Of a stretch of DNA of 64,000 nucleotides, positions 11,469 through 24,479 are shown in pieces. A program made the translations under genes and the position numbers. A model generated the notes under the pieces. It ran no database searches. It saw only the letters and a program-made list of their open reading frames with translations, and was not told the origin of the DNA. Numbering within the stretch: position 1 is the stretch's first letter; the number at the start of each line of letters is the position of its first letter. Location: assembly GCF_030704535.1 (NCBI RefSeq), contig NC_081818.1:27913501-27977500 (forward strand). The letters are read 5' to 3'. This DNA comes from Vitis vinifera (Eukaryota > Streptophyta > Magnoliopsida > Vitales > Vitaceae).

Positions 11469-14400
11469 TTACAGAATGTTTCCATAGGGTCTCAATTCCC
11501 TTGGTAAGCCATCAAAGTTTTCAGAATTTAAATCTGATTGTAGCATAGGCCTCTTTCCACTTCTCCAGTGGATGCCTTCTGCTAGGTGCTCCTTGCTTGG
11601 TGTTAACATTACAAAATTTGGATCGGCTCTTTCATAACTGCATTTGAAGATGAACAGATGAGTGAACACTTGCAGACTTAAAAATGAAAACATAAAACCA
11701 AGATGAACTGATGATCAAATGAGCTCAAGCTCATGCAAGCTTCATTAACATATCACAAATCAATTGCCTTAAAATAATTTCTTTTTCCTGATTTTCTGCT
11801 TTTAAACCACAACACTTTCGGTTGTTCTCAAAAACAATGGGCTTCAGGCCATTTGATCACCACTTACAAAAATTTAAAGAAATTTGATAGTTCTAAATAG
11901 AGGTTAGTAAATCAAACAGACCTGGCTTCTCTAATATTCTCAACATGGATGCCAAATCCAAGAGCTGTCTTTCCAACAGTACGATCTCTAGTAGCTGCAA
12001 CACAGTGAGATTAACTTTGAATCCATCACTAATTAAATGATACTACTCCCAGACATGAAAACCATGTGATTAAATGACAAAAACCAACCCATGTCATCCA
12101 GGGCCAATCTGAAGTCAGTCAAACTATGAATGCTGGTCCAGAAGACACATTGATGGAGAAAAGCCTTTTAAAGTTTATTCAAGGAGGAAAGGGAAGATCT
12201 AAGTAAACTTTAAGTATGATTAATATTAATTAGAATTGAATTAGGATTAATATTTGTTTGAGTCTAATTAGGATTAGTTAATTAAGTTATAATATAATTA
12301 GAATTTGAGTCATGATAGGTTATTAGAGTCCAAGCAGACTTGGATGTTATAATTAGAATTAGAGTCATAATATGTTATTAGAATCCTAGTAGACTTTGGA
12401 TTTCTTAGAGAAGTTTATAAATAGGTTAATCAAAAGGATGATTTGACTAATGTTAACAATATTATATATATTTTTTATTGCAATTGTTGCAATCCTCAAT
12501 GGTGAGACTCCATTGATTTTCTTCTAGGTGAGACTCCTAAGCCTTAGTGAGACTTTAAGGTTTTTCATCTTTTCTTCATTGTTTCTTCTTTCTCTCTATT
12601 TCTTATCTTATAATTTTCTCTAACATAAAATTTATTCCTTGTTCCTCTCCTTACACCCTAAAGATAAAAGCCTAGCCCACCTACCCTTGAGTGTAGGCAA
12701 CCATCCTAGGGTTGTCCTACATCACACACACATGGAGGAATTATAACCAGCACCTGTCACTGTTTCTTCTTACACAAAAAGCTTCTTATTTTTAATGTTC
12801 AGATCAATATACCTATTTTTCAGTGTCACATATTGCCAGTTCATCATATAATGCAAATAATTCCAATAATTAGGATGACCTAAGGTAATGAGTATCAAGA
12901 AATCACAGGGAAATCGAATAATTCCATTGAATTTTACATATCCTTTGACCCACACCATAATTTTCCCCTGCATATGCGTAGTTCACAATATGTATCAGAT
13001 TGTCGTTTAAATTTCATGGCTCCCTACCCACCCACCAACACAGAAAATGATAAATAGCAACAAAACCAATTTGCTAGCATATGCCACGATAAACAAGGAA
13101 AATCAGAAAACCTCAATATTTGCATCATATTTTGCAAACGTATGCCACATCATAAAGAGCATACGATTAATTGTCAAGTCTTGTCATCCATCCGCCCTGA
13201 TTTAGGTACATTGATAATTTCATTAGCTAGATCGACCCCTCTGAATTCATCCCTCATGCAAAAGCCTACACTCAAGTTCAACAATTCAACATATTCTCAC
13301 CATTCATCTGTCCTGATCAAGGTGAATCATGGTCAGGAAAATGTCTTGCATAAAATTTTCAATGGCAGGCTAAATATACAGGACAGGAAGGTTCAGATTC
13401 AGACAATCGTTGCCAAATTTTTACCATTAGTAATATTTAGATTCTGGAATAATATGGTGAACATGAAGCATCTATATTTACATAAACTAATACTGAGGTT
13501 AAAAGTTCAATATTCTCAATCCTTAACATAAAGAGAAACTTTAAATATGTAAAATAGTTTTCCGACTAGAAGTACCTGAAATGCTGAAAGTGAAAGAAGG
13601 TTTCCACCATGACTTAAATGCCAAAACTATTGATGAGCTGAGAGGACCTGCCTTTCCCTGCAAAGGTGAAATGCACATATTAATGGAAGTTGATATGATC
13701 CATTAACTAGAAGCATGGGATTGGTCCAAACTCAAAAGCTACCTTCAACAAAAAGTTTTTATTGGCTTGCCATGATGCAGCTACTTGAAATGTAGAATCT
13801 GGAAGGCCATTTGATGTCTCCACATCTTCAACCCTTTAGAACAACATTATGCTAAACTCAGAGCCCATGGTAAACCACATTCTTTACACTCTAATTTTAT
13901 CATTTAAAATACCTTGATTGCAACTCGAAACCAAAGTCAATATAATTTGTAATTCCAACCACTTCGTTTTCTTCCAATGGATTCTTCACCTATATAGATG
14001 AATGAGTTCACAACTCATGAGTAGAGTACCAAGTAATGAACCAAGGTAGAATTAGAATTATCAATACTGGGAAAATAGCAAAGAGAGGCTGAAAAAAATA
14101 ATTGTACAAAATGATTTTATAATAGACTTTTGGACATATTTCTATTAATGCCCTTCAAATATTTTGGATTTTTATAACAGAGAAGGGTTTGCCTTCCAAG
14201 AGTATAATTATTCCCTCAAAACTCCTGGTATCAAAACTCCAGTTGCACTACAATACTGGGGGTTTAATTCAGTAACTCATCAAAGCCTTATACCCTCACT
14301 ATTTGAGATCAGATACACAAATCCATTTTTACACTACAATATCATGGTTTCATAAAGCACAAATGTGAAATATAAGCAGATTAATTTGGTGCACAATGCT

Positions 14401-17400
14401 CTCCCAATATAGAAAATAAAGGAGCTGTAACATCAATCATCACCTGATAGAAATACTGACAACTATAATGACCAAAAGATGGAGGTTTCTATATTCTAAA
14501 TCGAGTGGCAAACTGTCAATGAAAGCAACCTGCATCAAATTACTTTCTCCCATCAGTGTTTACCTGTTAGGAGTGTGATACAATTTATCAAAAATAGATC
14601 CATGCTATATGAACCGCTAGAGCTGTGAATTTCATGTTTTAGAAATGTTGATCAATGTGGAGCATGCATTATTGGCATTGATTTTATAGATCAATTGCGG
14701 AAGCAACTTTCTTTTCAGCAAATATCACATACAAAACAGGCGCACCGAAGTACACATGGCATCTACAAAGGCACCAAAGGGCAAACAAAAAGAGGAGACA
14801 AACAAAACTCCCTTACACCACCTAGAGCTTAACTAATCAACAAAGTCTACCATGGACATTAAGAAATCTCCTATATACACTCCAAAAGAAACCATACATG
14901 AAGGACAATTTGATTTATTGATCCATCCATCCAATATTTTCAAATGACATCCTATTTCTTTCCTTTCATATAATCCAAAATAAGTATAAAGGAGCAACTT
15001 TCAATCCTTTCTTCTGCTTGTTCCCAACAAAGGAACCAAGTGAACTCAAGAGAGCTTCTCTTAATGAAGACCACATTACCCAAAATACACCAAACAAAGA
15101 TAAATCAACTGCTACAAGATTACCACTTTTGAGTACTGAAGTTGTTTCTTCTTCCCCTCAACACATTTACATCTATTCAGAAATATCCATTCCCTCCTTT
15201 TGAAGAGGTCTAATGTCAAGATTATCTCTTAAAATGTTCCCATGAAAAGAAGCCAACCCTCATCAATGTCTATGGGTTCCAAACTGTGCTTGCGTGGAAA
15301 GGCTCTATTCTTCCCGTAAACAAAAAGGATTAGAAAGATCTAATTGAGAATCCACCACTCTTTGATTCCAACTAAACCATTCTATCCTCCTCATCTCATC
15401 ATATCGCCTTTGCTTGCAATCTCCAAAAGAAAGCCTCCACTCCATCAAGCTCCCAATCATTGATCTATCTTGAAATTCTAAAAGCACCCTGCCCCCACCT
15501 ACTCCCACACATTTACCACCCGTTCATCTTTGCCAATGACTATAGAAAACAACGCAGGGAAGGACTCTCCTAATGATAAGTCACCATACCACCTATCCTT
15601 CCAAAATTTAACCCTTCATCTATTATCCACATGTTAAAGGCCTCCCACTTGCTTCTAATTGTCTTCCACAACTCGACACCATACCCTTCCTTCGTGCCCT
15701 TAGAGCACCAGCTCCCCTCTTCTTCCCCAATCTTCCCTACAATCGCCAGTTCCAAACATTTTATGTTCATCTATATTACAATCTTGTTGATTAATGTCAC
15801 AACTGCCACTACTGTGTTGCAAATTGTACCCTTCTAAATCATCATCAGCAATAACAGATTTATAGGGATTGTCTTTATTTATAGGGATTGTTAGTTTATT
15901 TACTTCCTTTAATTTCTCTGTATATATAGGATGTAAACTAGAATTGTAGCAGTTGATTGAAAAAGAATTTAATACCATTTTTTGCCACAATTTCATTGTT
16001 GTTTTAATTGCTTATTACCATTAGCTATAGTCTTTTGTATTCATTTGGTTAAAAATTTACAAAACTAGACCTCACTTAATTCACCCTCTCTCTTGGGTGA
16101 TTAACCTTGGTGAATTAGCTTATTTTCATAGTATAGATGACAAATAAAAGGAGTTTTCACACTTCATGTTCACAATATGATGGATCATGTTTTAAGTCAG
16201 TGATAAATAAAGGGTCTAAATAAGTTTTACACTTTTAAACCATTGAGCTCTTGCTCAGTTCGCTTAAGAAAATGTGGTGAGTTGAGAAAGAGGTTGTGTT
16301 TCCAAGTGTATTTGATAAATCCTTCAATTTATCCAAAGAAAATGCAAAAACAAGGCATGGAAAATATAGAATTGATGCACAACCAGATAGCCTCACATAG
16401 TGCAAGTTTTTAAGAACAATAAATAGTTGCCTGAATTCAAAGAAACTTCACCTTTAGTGGCAGTGGCACATACTACCAACAAAGATATCCAGGTGAAAGA
16501 AGATTCACATAGAAACGTGTGAAAATAACCCATTGATTGAAACTAAAAAGAAGACTAGGACCATACCCGTCTTTGGACAACGACATGTTGATAGAATGAC
16601 GCAATGAACTGCAGTGCAAAATTTGAGTACAATAAGTCAGTAAAGAGTATTACAAATTGCAAATTCACAAGTCATATTTTCACACACAAACCATACAAGA
16701 TGCGCATAATTGGCATGAAATTCTAAAGGCAGTTGGAAAATTAAAAAGCAAGATGATTATATATGATTACTTTTAACTAAACATAAACAAACAATAATAC
16801 AACAGATCAGAAACTTTGATGTGCAAAAAACCTGAGAACTCTTGGCAAGCTCAAGACCAAAAATGAAGGATGGGCTCAAGGGGCTGCCTGTTCCTACTCC
16901 ATAGCCAATTGCACAACTCCAGTTCCTTAAATTCTTAAATCTTGTGTAATCTTTGCTTCCACCTGGTAAGAGCAGCATCAACAAGGAAAAATGAAACACG
17001 ACTTCTATTAATGTCATGTTTTAATTCCTAAATACAACATCACACATGGAGCAAACCTTAAAAGTTCAGCATAATATAATTAGAAAGAGTCGAATTTCCC
17101 TTTTTCCTCTCTCTTTTAAATCTACTGTACAAGCCGTATACTCAATTCATTGCCTATATAGCACATTTAAGTGGGAAGCATTCTCATGGATCAAAACAAG
17201 TCTTTCAAAGATTAATGTAAGGTTTGAAATACTAAGATTATAATATTAAGACCCATAAGAAGACTAACAATTATATCATTGACCAATGGAACAATTTCAG
17301 AGAATGATGTAGCAAGTTAGTGTTATAACTCAATTAACTGAACTTGCATTTGTGCAAAAGGAATTTGGTGTATGAGAAACTTACATTGTGGCTCATATTG

Positions 17401-20400
17401 CACCCCAACGGTCAACCTTCCAATCTTGCTAACCAGCCATGCATTAGTTGGGCATTTATCTGCCGCTGCAAAATATGGTACTTCTATTACAAAGAGATAT
17501 TTCTCACACATTCTTATGTATGTTCAGTTGGTGATTGATCATGCAATGCTCAACTCAGATCCCAATCTACAAAAAACTAATGAAGCAAACATAGGCAGGA
17601 GAAGAATCATAATCTCCTAGTTTCAGTTGAGTCAGACATAATCAAGAGCATTGACAAAATTTTATTTTATTTTTTTGATAAGTAACAAGAGCATTGACAA
17701 AATACAGCCTGGGATCATGATCAATAAAATGTAAAAATCATTCATTATCCTAAGCAACAAAAATAAATAGTATAATAACATAAGAAGGTGTTAAGGTAGA
17801 GATATGGAAAATATAACTCAAGAAAAAGGTTTACAGGTCAACAAAGTAGTCATGACTGCAGAAGAAGAGTAAATTATGAAACATGACTTGTACAGAATGC
17901 AAAAAGGGGTGGACTCATTCATTCTTAGTGAAGGCCACATACTAGAGAAAGGCACAAATGTGGCTCCTAGTGAGAGATTTTCCGAGCTGTGTCTCAATCC
18001 CACAACACCATAATTTTCTGAAGCTATTCTGCAAAAGCGGTAAGTTTTATCAACAAAATTCAATTGATGTGTATATACCTACTAGCTCAAGAAGCATTAC
18101 AAACTTACCTTCTCTTTAATTGCAATGGGAAAATGACAAATGATCCAAATCCATATGTGGGGTAGTAAGAACATGACCTCAAGCGTAAGACCCTAAAGTG
18201 ATAGCATGCACAGCAGGAGTTAAGAAAGGATAGCTCTTAAATTGGGGAAAATGGGCAAATAATGTAGAAGTAAGCAGAAATATTACTTCACAGAAGTGTT
18301 CCTTACGGTTCATAGTTTGATACAAAAAGGTCCACAAATGTATGAGGATCATCAACATCACTGCTCATGTGAGGAAGCATAAGACAAAGGATCAACAACT
18401 TCATCGTCCACCAATTTTAATTAAATTGAAAAATCAAGGCAAATGATGAAAAATTCAGAACTTGCAATACCCTTGCCAGCGAAATAAAGCATTTCCCAAA
18501 ACTTTCCCCTCGGGCTTATTATCGAGTGGACCTGAAACCTGGACAGGTTAAGGGGAACAGAACAATGCCTTCTCTCAAAATCTTTTGTCTTCAATTTTTA
18601 ATGAAGAAAGACAAAATATAGTAATAACAAAAAGTTTCATCACATTTATGTCATTTTCAAACATATAACCACAAAAGACCTCTTTTTTTCCCCTACAACC
18701 AAAAAAAATTCAAAATTATTGTACAAAACAACATTAACAGGTGGTTCAGGTAAAAGGAAACTTGAACATCTTAATAAGCCAATGATATAAATATCATTAG
18801 AAAGATTAATAACTCTTTTATGTAGTCACATGAGTCCTGGATGATTGATAGCTCAGCATAGATGCTCTATGCTAAACTCAATGTGAATCTTAGTAAAAGT
18901 CAAATTCTTAGTTAAGAGTCATCAAAGTATTCACAAAACTGCTTTAGCATTTTCAGCCACTAGGGAGGCTCAGGGGAGTGTGCGGTATCCTGAGGGCGTC
19001 CCACACTGAGATTATCATCTTAGGAAGAGGTCCCAACATAATGGCCATCTCTTTTGTAATACATTCCTCTTCTGTTAGTGGAAGTGCTTAAAAGTGGTAC
19101 TGCTGAAAAGAAAACTTCTTATGACATCATAAAAGTATCATTGAAGTATCTAGAATTGTTTAGAAGAATTTAAATGTGAATAAAACTTACGCATTATAAG
19201 CTAGTACATTATAAGATCAAATATGATGCGTGTCATTGAATACTAATAGAAACATGAGATATTTGGAACTTGTGATAAACTGATAATATAGTGATTACAA
19301 CTTTTAAGTTTTTGTTATTGTACTAAACAAAAAGAAACTAGAAAGAAAAAAATCATTCTTGAACAAACTACCATGCTTATCTTTAGAACATGCAGTATAG
19401 AAAAAACTGTATTTGCAATGCCCACCCTCTAAATTTAAAACCCAAGCATGACAAACATTAATGCGGGTATGCCAAACAAACTATTCATCCACCTATTAAG
19501 ACAATATTTGCACATTTGTGATAGCAAATTCATGATAGATAGTGCGAAGAATAAAAAAAAATTAAAGAAAAAAAAAGGATCAAGATATATGTAAAAACTA
19601 ATAAGTTATTCAATAATAGATGGATACAGTTGCAACCAAATCTACATTAGGGTCGTCAGTTGGCTTCAGCATAATTCTTGTGCTAAAATGCCTGGCTTCT
19701 TCAAAATAATCCTCAAAAAGGCATTTCAAAGCAAGCTTCCCAAATAACAGATTGTATGATGACTCCAACATCCTGCATCCATGATCCACCACATAATCGT
19801 GTTAATTAAACTAGTAACAAATTTCTTAAACAGCCCTGCACAATGATACAACCTAGAAAACAAATTCAAACAGGCAAAAATTTAAGTTCAAAGAACCGTT
19901 CCCACATGTACAACAATTTGATGCATGAGACATGTATAGTCGCCTACCCAAAAAAACCATGTACCATTCATGATCAAGGACGAAGCGCACTGATAGGGCA
20001 CTGTTGATTATAATGCTTGGATCAGCAAAATGGTGAGTTCAGACTCATCTAATAGCATCCCAACTCTAAAAATTGAAAATCACCGATTTGGAAACTTTCT
20101 ACAATACAGTACTTCATTTAACACAGCAAGAACTACCCAACAATTGAAATCTAGTAGCACCAAAGTGATTAGAACCAGACACCATGAACACAAACGAAGA
20201 AATGAATTAAGCAAAACCCATTTATACATGGAACTGAATCCTAAAATCACAATAACTTAATTGGGGAAAAAAGGCGTGACTAAGGAAAATGAAAGATGCG
20301 GTAATGGGAGTGATTGAAGAAACCTGGTTCGGGCAGCGAGAGGAGGAAAGTCGAAGAGAGGCGGAACCAACACCAGTGGCGGTGGTGGCTCCTTGTTGAA

Positions 20401-20412
20401 GTAATTTCCCAT
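11469..20412 (-). CDS. OM47-like mitochondrial outer-membrane beta-barrel protein
   Basis: Fourteen exons on the minus strand: 20412-20324, 19772-19628, 18538-18471, 18360-18307, 18192-18109, 18028-17943, 17465-17385, 16962-16832, 16608-16567, 13989-13913, 13833-13743, 13657-13576, 11994-11922 and 11637-11469. Every junction is GT-AG and phases close to give 423 residues. The start MGNYFNKEPPPPLVLVPPLF is followed by FDFPPLAARTRM. Much of the rest alternates polar and hydrophobic residues with short turns, as in a porin-type barrel. There is no cleavable signal or transit peptide and no hydrophobic helix. From memory it matches Arabidopsis At3g27930 (OM47, about 425 residues), a plant-specific mitochondrial outer-membrane protein described as VDAC-like. 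Function is inferred from that match. Introns 9 and 12 hold old transposon copies. Confidence 0.8.
12151..12728 (+). mobile_element. Solo-LTR-like fossil (Copia type?) in intron 12
   Basis: A 578-bp block begins TGATGG and ends CACA, with CACAT directly outside each end (12146-12150 and 12729-12733). This is the pattern of an LTR with a 5-bp target duplication. It contains a promoter-like TTTATAAATAGG near 12414 and CT-rich sequence after it, as in plant LTRs. No internal retroelement genes are seen, so it looks like a solo LTR. The right boundary lies in a short CA repeat, so the duplication could be chance. Its matching flanks suggest it is not very old. Confidence 0.45.
14690..15790 (-). 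mobile_element. Degenerate LINE (L1-type) 3' fragment
   Basis: Read on the minus strand, 15770-15570 resembles the region after the reverse transcriptase in plant L1 LINEs: GYGVELWKTIRSKWEAF is close to the family pattern G-G-LWK-IRKEW. Further on (15508-15305) MIGSLMEWRLSF recalls the next block (FNDWE). The sequence from about 15000 to 14690 resembles LINE 3' ends. Several frame changes separate the blocks. The 5' part with endonuclease and RT core is absent. It is inserted in the same orientation as the host gene. Confidence 0.5.
15840..16140. mobile_element. LTR-like fossil fragment
   Basis: A TATATATAGG box followed by a TTGATTGAAAAAG-rich stretch resembles the R/U5 part of plant Copia LTRs. 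Ends are not readable and no coding part is attached. It sits beside the LINE fragment in the same intron, so two old insertions may be stacked here. Weak evidence. Confidence 0.25.
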
Positions 20413-22139
20413 CCGTCTCTAGGGTTTCCTCTGTATGGATTGTGAGAGAAAGATAGAGTGGGCGTCTCTGCGAGGAAGTAAAAGCATAAAGCTCCTGGAA
20501 AGCGGAGGTTCCGAAGCCTCCCCGCGCATCTCTCTTCATCCCCGCGACGGTTTCAACTTTCGAGTTTTCCAATTATTTTAAAATCTTTAGAATTTTTTAC
20601 ATCCAATTTTCATTGATTTTTCCTTTTTAAAACCGTATTATATCTCTTTCTCTTTATATATTCATATAACGACTCTGAAAAATATATTAAAATTAATAAG
20701 AAAAATATGCAAATAAAGATTTTATTAAAATTAATTATCGTAAAATACAAACTCAAATATAATATTCTTTACAAATTCTTTCGTTTTGATTATGATTCAA
20801 AAAATGATGATTAAAATGTTTTTTTAGATTTGAAAATCAATTGATGGTATAATTTGATTTTTTTTCTCGAATGAACGTGTTGAATGATAAAAAAATATAG
20901 GTATGTAGCACTTTTGTCATTTTTATACCATGTGTTACTTTCATAGTTACATGCCATGTGTCATTTCTAATTTTTTATTATTTAAATATCTAATTTATTA
21001 GTCTTTCGGATTTTGTCACATGTTATTTTTCGACTTGCAAACCATGTGTCAAACAAGTCCAAATTTTGTTGAATAAATTACAATTTTGAAGGTCAAATTT
21101 AATGGTAATTTAATCCACTAAAATTTGTTCAGATACGAATGTTAATAGTGCACCGTATTCAATATTTAAATATGTTTTAAAGAAGGATATAGTTCTTAAA
21201 AAAATGTGCAAATATTATCGTTAAATAATCAAAATTATCTTGCCCCAGCTGAGCGGGCAGCCCAGGTCCAGTTGGCGATGTGGGCTTGAGATAGCAGAAA
21301 GCTCACACCATACAAATGTGAGTCTTCAGTTTTTACTTTTTATTTTGAATGATGCTAATACTTCTCTGATTAGGATCTGTACACATATTCTGTGAAAGTC
21401 TCAATCTTTCTGAGAGTCAAGATAAGCTTGGGTCCAACTAAAATGGACCAGAGCCCAAAACTAGTCGGTGGGCTTAACCACCCTCTAGCATTAGGCCATA
21501 ATTAGACTAGGCCTTAGCCCAAGGGGCTGCTTCACCCTTGATCCTGCATTAAAAATTGGTATGGGATGACGTTTAGAAAGTGAGTGGGTCACCCGACTCT
21601 CTCCCCCCATGCCCCAAAAAGGACGGATGCAAATAGTAGTGGACCAGCCAATGCCATGTGAGGCCATCGTTATGGTAGTGGTATTTTACACAATTAATTA
21701 TGGGAGGTGGCCCCAATCCAACTACCAATTAAAAAAAAAAAAGAGAGAGGGGAAGTGGGGTTTGACAAATGATGAGGACTAGAATTCTGGAATCCAATTC
21801 ATTCATTCAAGTATTCAACAACAATCAGTGACAAGGTTGAAAAGTCCTTTCCTTTTTGTTTCCTTCCGTCGTCATTCTTGAAAAGCGTGTGCAGATTCGT
21901 TTTCCTTCTTTTCTTTTCTTGAAAGCAAAAGCAACCCTAGTATTTATATCATCCCTGGGTGCGGACCTGCGGTTAACTTATCATGAGGTAAATATATGCT
22001 TTCCCAAGGTAAAGGAGCCCTTGACCTCTGGAGCCTTGAAGGACAGACCTTTCTTTGTGGCAATTCCGATAAGATCACTTCATTAGGAGGTCATCCTTAT
22101 TGCAAATATGTTAAAGAAGATGAATAAAAACCCATTTAC

Positions 22140-22860
22140 TTTAATCTACATTTGGTTTGTAGAATAGAATATGATAGAATATATATATATATATATATTT
22201 CCATGATGATACAATATCCTTTTATATATATATATATATATGTATTATATGGATATGATATTTTAAGATAGCGTATCCAATGAAATATACAATATTATAT
22301 TTATATTTAATTTGTAAAACGAATAAAAACTGATATAAAATATATATTATTTTTAATATTTAAAATAAAATTTTATCATATTCAAATATTTTTATTTAAA
22401 AAAATAAAAATTTTATTATGTTAATGATTAAAATATTTAAACTTTATAAATAAATTTTTTATATTATGTTATTTAATATATAAAAATAATTAATACATCA
22501 TATATTAATATTATTTTATAAATATTTTTTTAATTTTTTTTAATCATAAATTTAATTTATAATAAAAAAATTATTTTATAAAATTAGTATATCAAAAAAC
22601 AAATATTTGATTTAAAAGAGAAAAAAATAAAATAAAAATAAAAAGAATTTTTGATACGTGGAATATGTATATCACATATTTTACTAAGAGATTAACATAT
22701 CTTATGTGAAATGAATGAAAAAAAAGAGGAATGAAAAAAAGAGAGTAGATAATATATCCCGAGATAACTTATCATATTCTATTACCAGTCAAATTTAGGA
22801 CATAAGATAATATCTCATTTTTTATCCTATTATCATATCCGATCAATCAAACATGGTCAT
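22140..22860. mobile_element. MITE-like AT-rich element
   Basis: The left end reads TTTGGTTTGTAGAATAGAATATGATAG. The reverse complement of the right end reads ATGTTTGATTGATCGGATATGATAATAGG, the same theme in opposite orientation, so the block has imperfect inverted ends. The interior contains two TA microsatellites and long A/T runs. A related end occurs at 48745-48920. Family not assigned; no clear target duplication. Confidence 0.35.
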
Positions 22861-22866
22861 AAGGGT

Positions 22867-23066
22867 TTACCCTTTTTATGGAGTGGAACCATTTAGTACC
22901 AAACACAAGTAGAAACACCTCACCTTCTTGGTGGGAGGAATGCATGCAAAAGTAATGAAACAACATGGATTAAACCCTTCTTATGGAGTGGAACCATTTA
23001 GTACCAAACACAAGTGAAAACACCTCACCCTCCTAGTGGGACGAATGTATGCAAAAGCAATGAAAA
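22867..23066. repeat. Tandem direct duplication, about 98 bp x 2
   Basis: Bases 22867-22960 and 22970-23066 are near-identical copies, each reading TTATGGAGTGGAACCATTTA and ending with a GCAAAAG-AATGAAA block. They are separated by about nine bases and differ at roughly ten positions. No coding meaning is visible. Confidence 0.8.
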
Positions 23067-24340
23067 TTAGATTGACAGTCATATATTCACTTTTATAAGT
23101 CAAATAAACACTTTTATAAGTCAAAGAAATCAAACCGAATTAACCATATTTGAAGTAAAAAATCAAAACAAATTAAATTAAGCTTTTGAAGGTCGGTTTG
23201 GCTCAATTTTCATGAATAGGTTACAACCCAACTTAATAGTCCTTTTTAATTCTTAATCCAATTATAAATTTGTGTTTTCTTTGAACCTAAAACCCATTAA
23301 TTTGTGATTATATTAGACTTTAAGTCTAATTTATTTAAAATTAATTAAAACCAACTTGAATTTAATGTTAAAAATATATGGAATCTATTTAAAATTATTT
23401 TAAAAATAATAGAAAAACATAAATTACTTTAATGGAATCTAATGTAAAAACATTTATTAAATATCAAATAGTTATATATAAATTTTAAAATGTCAATTTG
23501 GTTTAGTTTTTATAAATTAGTTGGGCCGATTTTTAAAATTCTTAAACTCAATTAACCTTTTTTATTGTTGAAAATTGAATCAACACAATCCATTTTGATT
23601 GGTTTAAATTAATCTATCGATTTTTATTTTATTTTTTATTTTTCTTATATCCATAATCATCGAATAACAATTTTGACTTAAAAAAAATATAAGAGGTAAT
23701 TTTTTTTTATGGGTTAATTTCATTCATCTCATAATGTTTTGGTTAAATACATCTAATTGTTATGGATTTGAAAATTTATTATATATGTTGTTTATTTTGA
23801 GTGAGCGAAAAAGTGAATGAAAATAAGAAACGATAAAAATAAAGAAGATATTTTATAAAATTTTAAATGGATGTGAAAAACTTGTATGATTATAAATTTC
23901 AATATTTTCAACAAATAACGGCATTAACAATGACATAGGCATTAATGATAACTGAGACGGCGATGATGGGAAGGGCCGAATGGGTGTCGTGTTGCAGTGG
24001 TGAAGTTCGTGGGATGAAGAGGCGTGGGAGGAGCTTCTCTCTTGTTGGCCTCAAATTCCACACTAGTGGAATGGACCACTCCACCTAGTCCTCTACCTCT
24101 CCCCACTCCTTTTTCAGAAAAGATGCTGCCTCTTTTATGCCTGCTCACCAAAATTTTTGTACTAATGCTCCCACAAACTTCTGAATCCTTTTCAGCCCCA
24201 TCTTTCCTTTCTTCCAAATTTTGTCCTCCTGTTACCATTTTAAGTAAAAGTCCAATTTCCCAAATAATAATATCAATAACAATGGACTTTTTTTTATGAA
24301 GTCATGTTAAAATAAATATATAAACTCTTATTAAAAATTC

Positions 24341-24479
24341 GTTAGGTAGTTCAATTGGTCAAGATGAATATTGAGAAGTGTGATCCCAATAAATAATGCA
24401 TAGTTCTGAATTCAAATTCTATATCTTAAATTTATCTGGTACTCCGAGGTTTAAGTTCCCATCATGCTATTAAAAAAAA
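24341..24479 (+). mobile_element. tRNA-derived SINE-like copy
   Basis: GTTAGGTAGTTCAATTGGTC near 24341-24360 resembles a polymerase III A box. TTCTGAATTCAAATTCTAT at 24403-24421 resembles a decayed B box (GGTTCAAATCC). The unit ends in a short A-rich tail at 24472-24479. Spacing and tail fit a tRNA-derived SINE. The call rests on two degenerate boxes only. Confidence 0.4.

Larger units (their letters stand above)
13990..16566. other. Large intron 9 of the OM47-like gene, filled with retroelement debris
   Basis: At 2577 bp this is the longest intron of the gene. It holds the LINE fragment at 14690-15790 and, next to it, LTR-like sequence at about 15840-16140 (TATATATAGG, then a TTGATTGAAAAAG stretch). 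Both ends keep ordinary splice signals. Confidence 0.6.
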
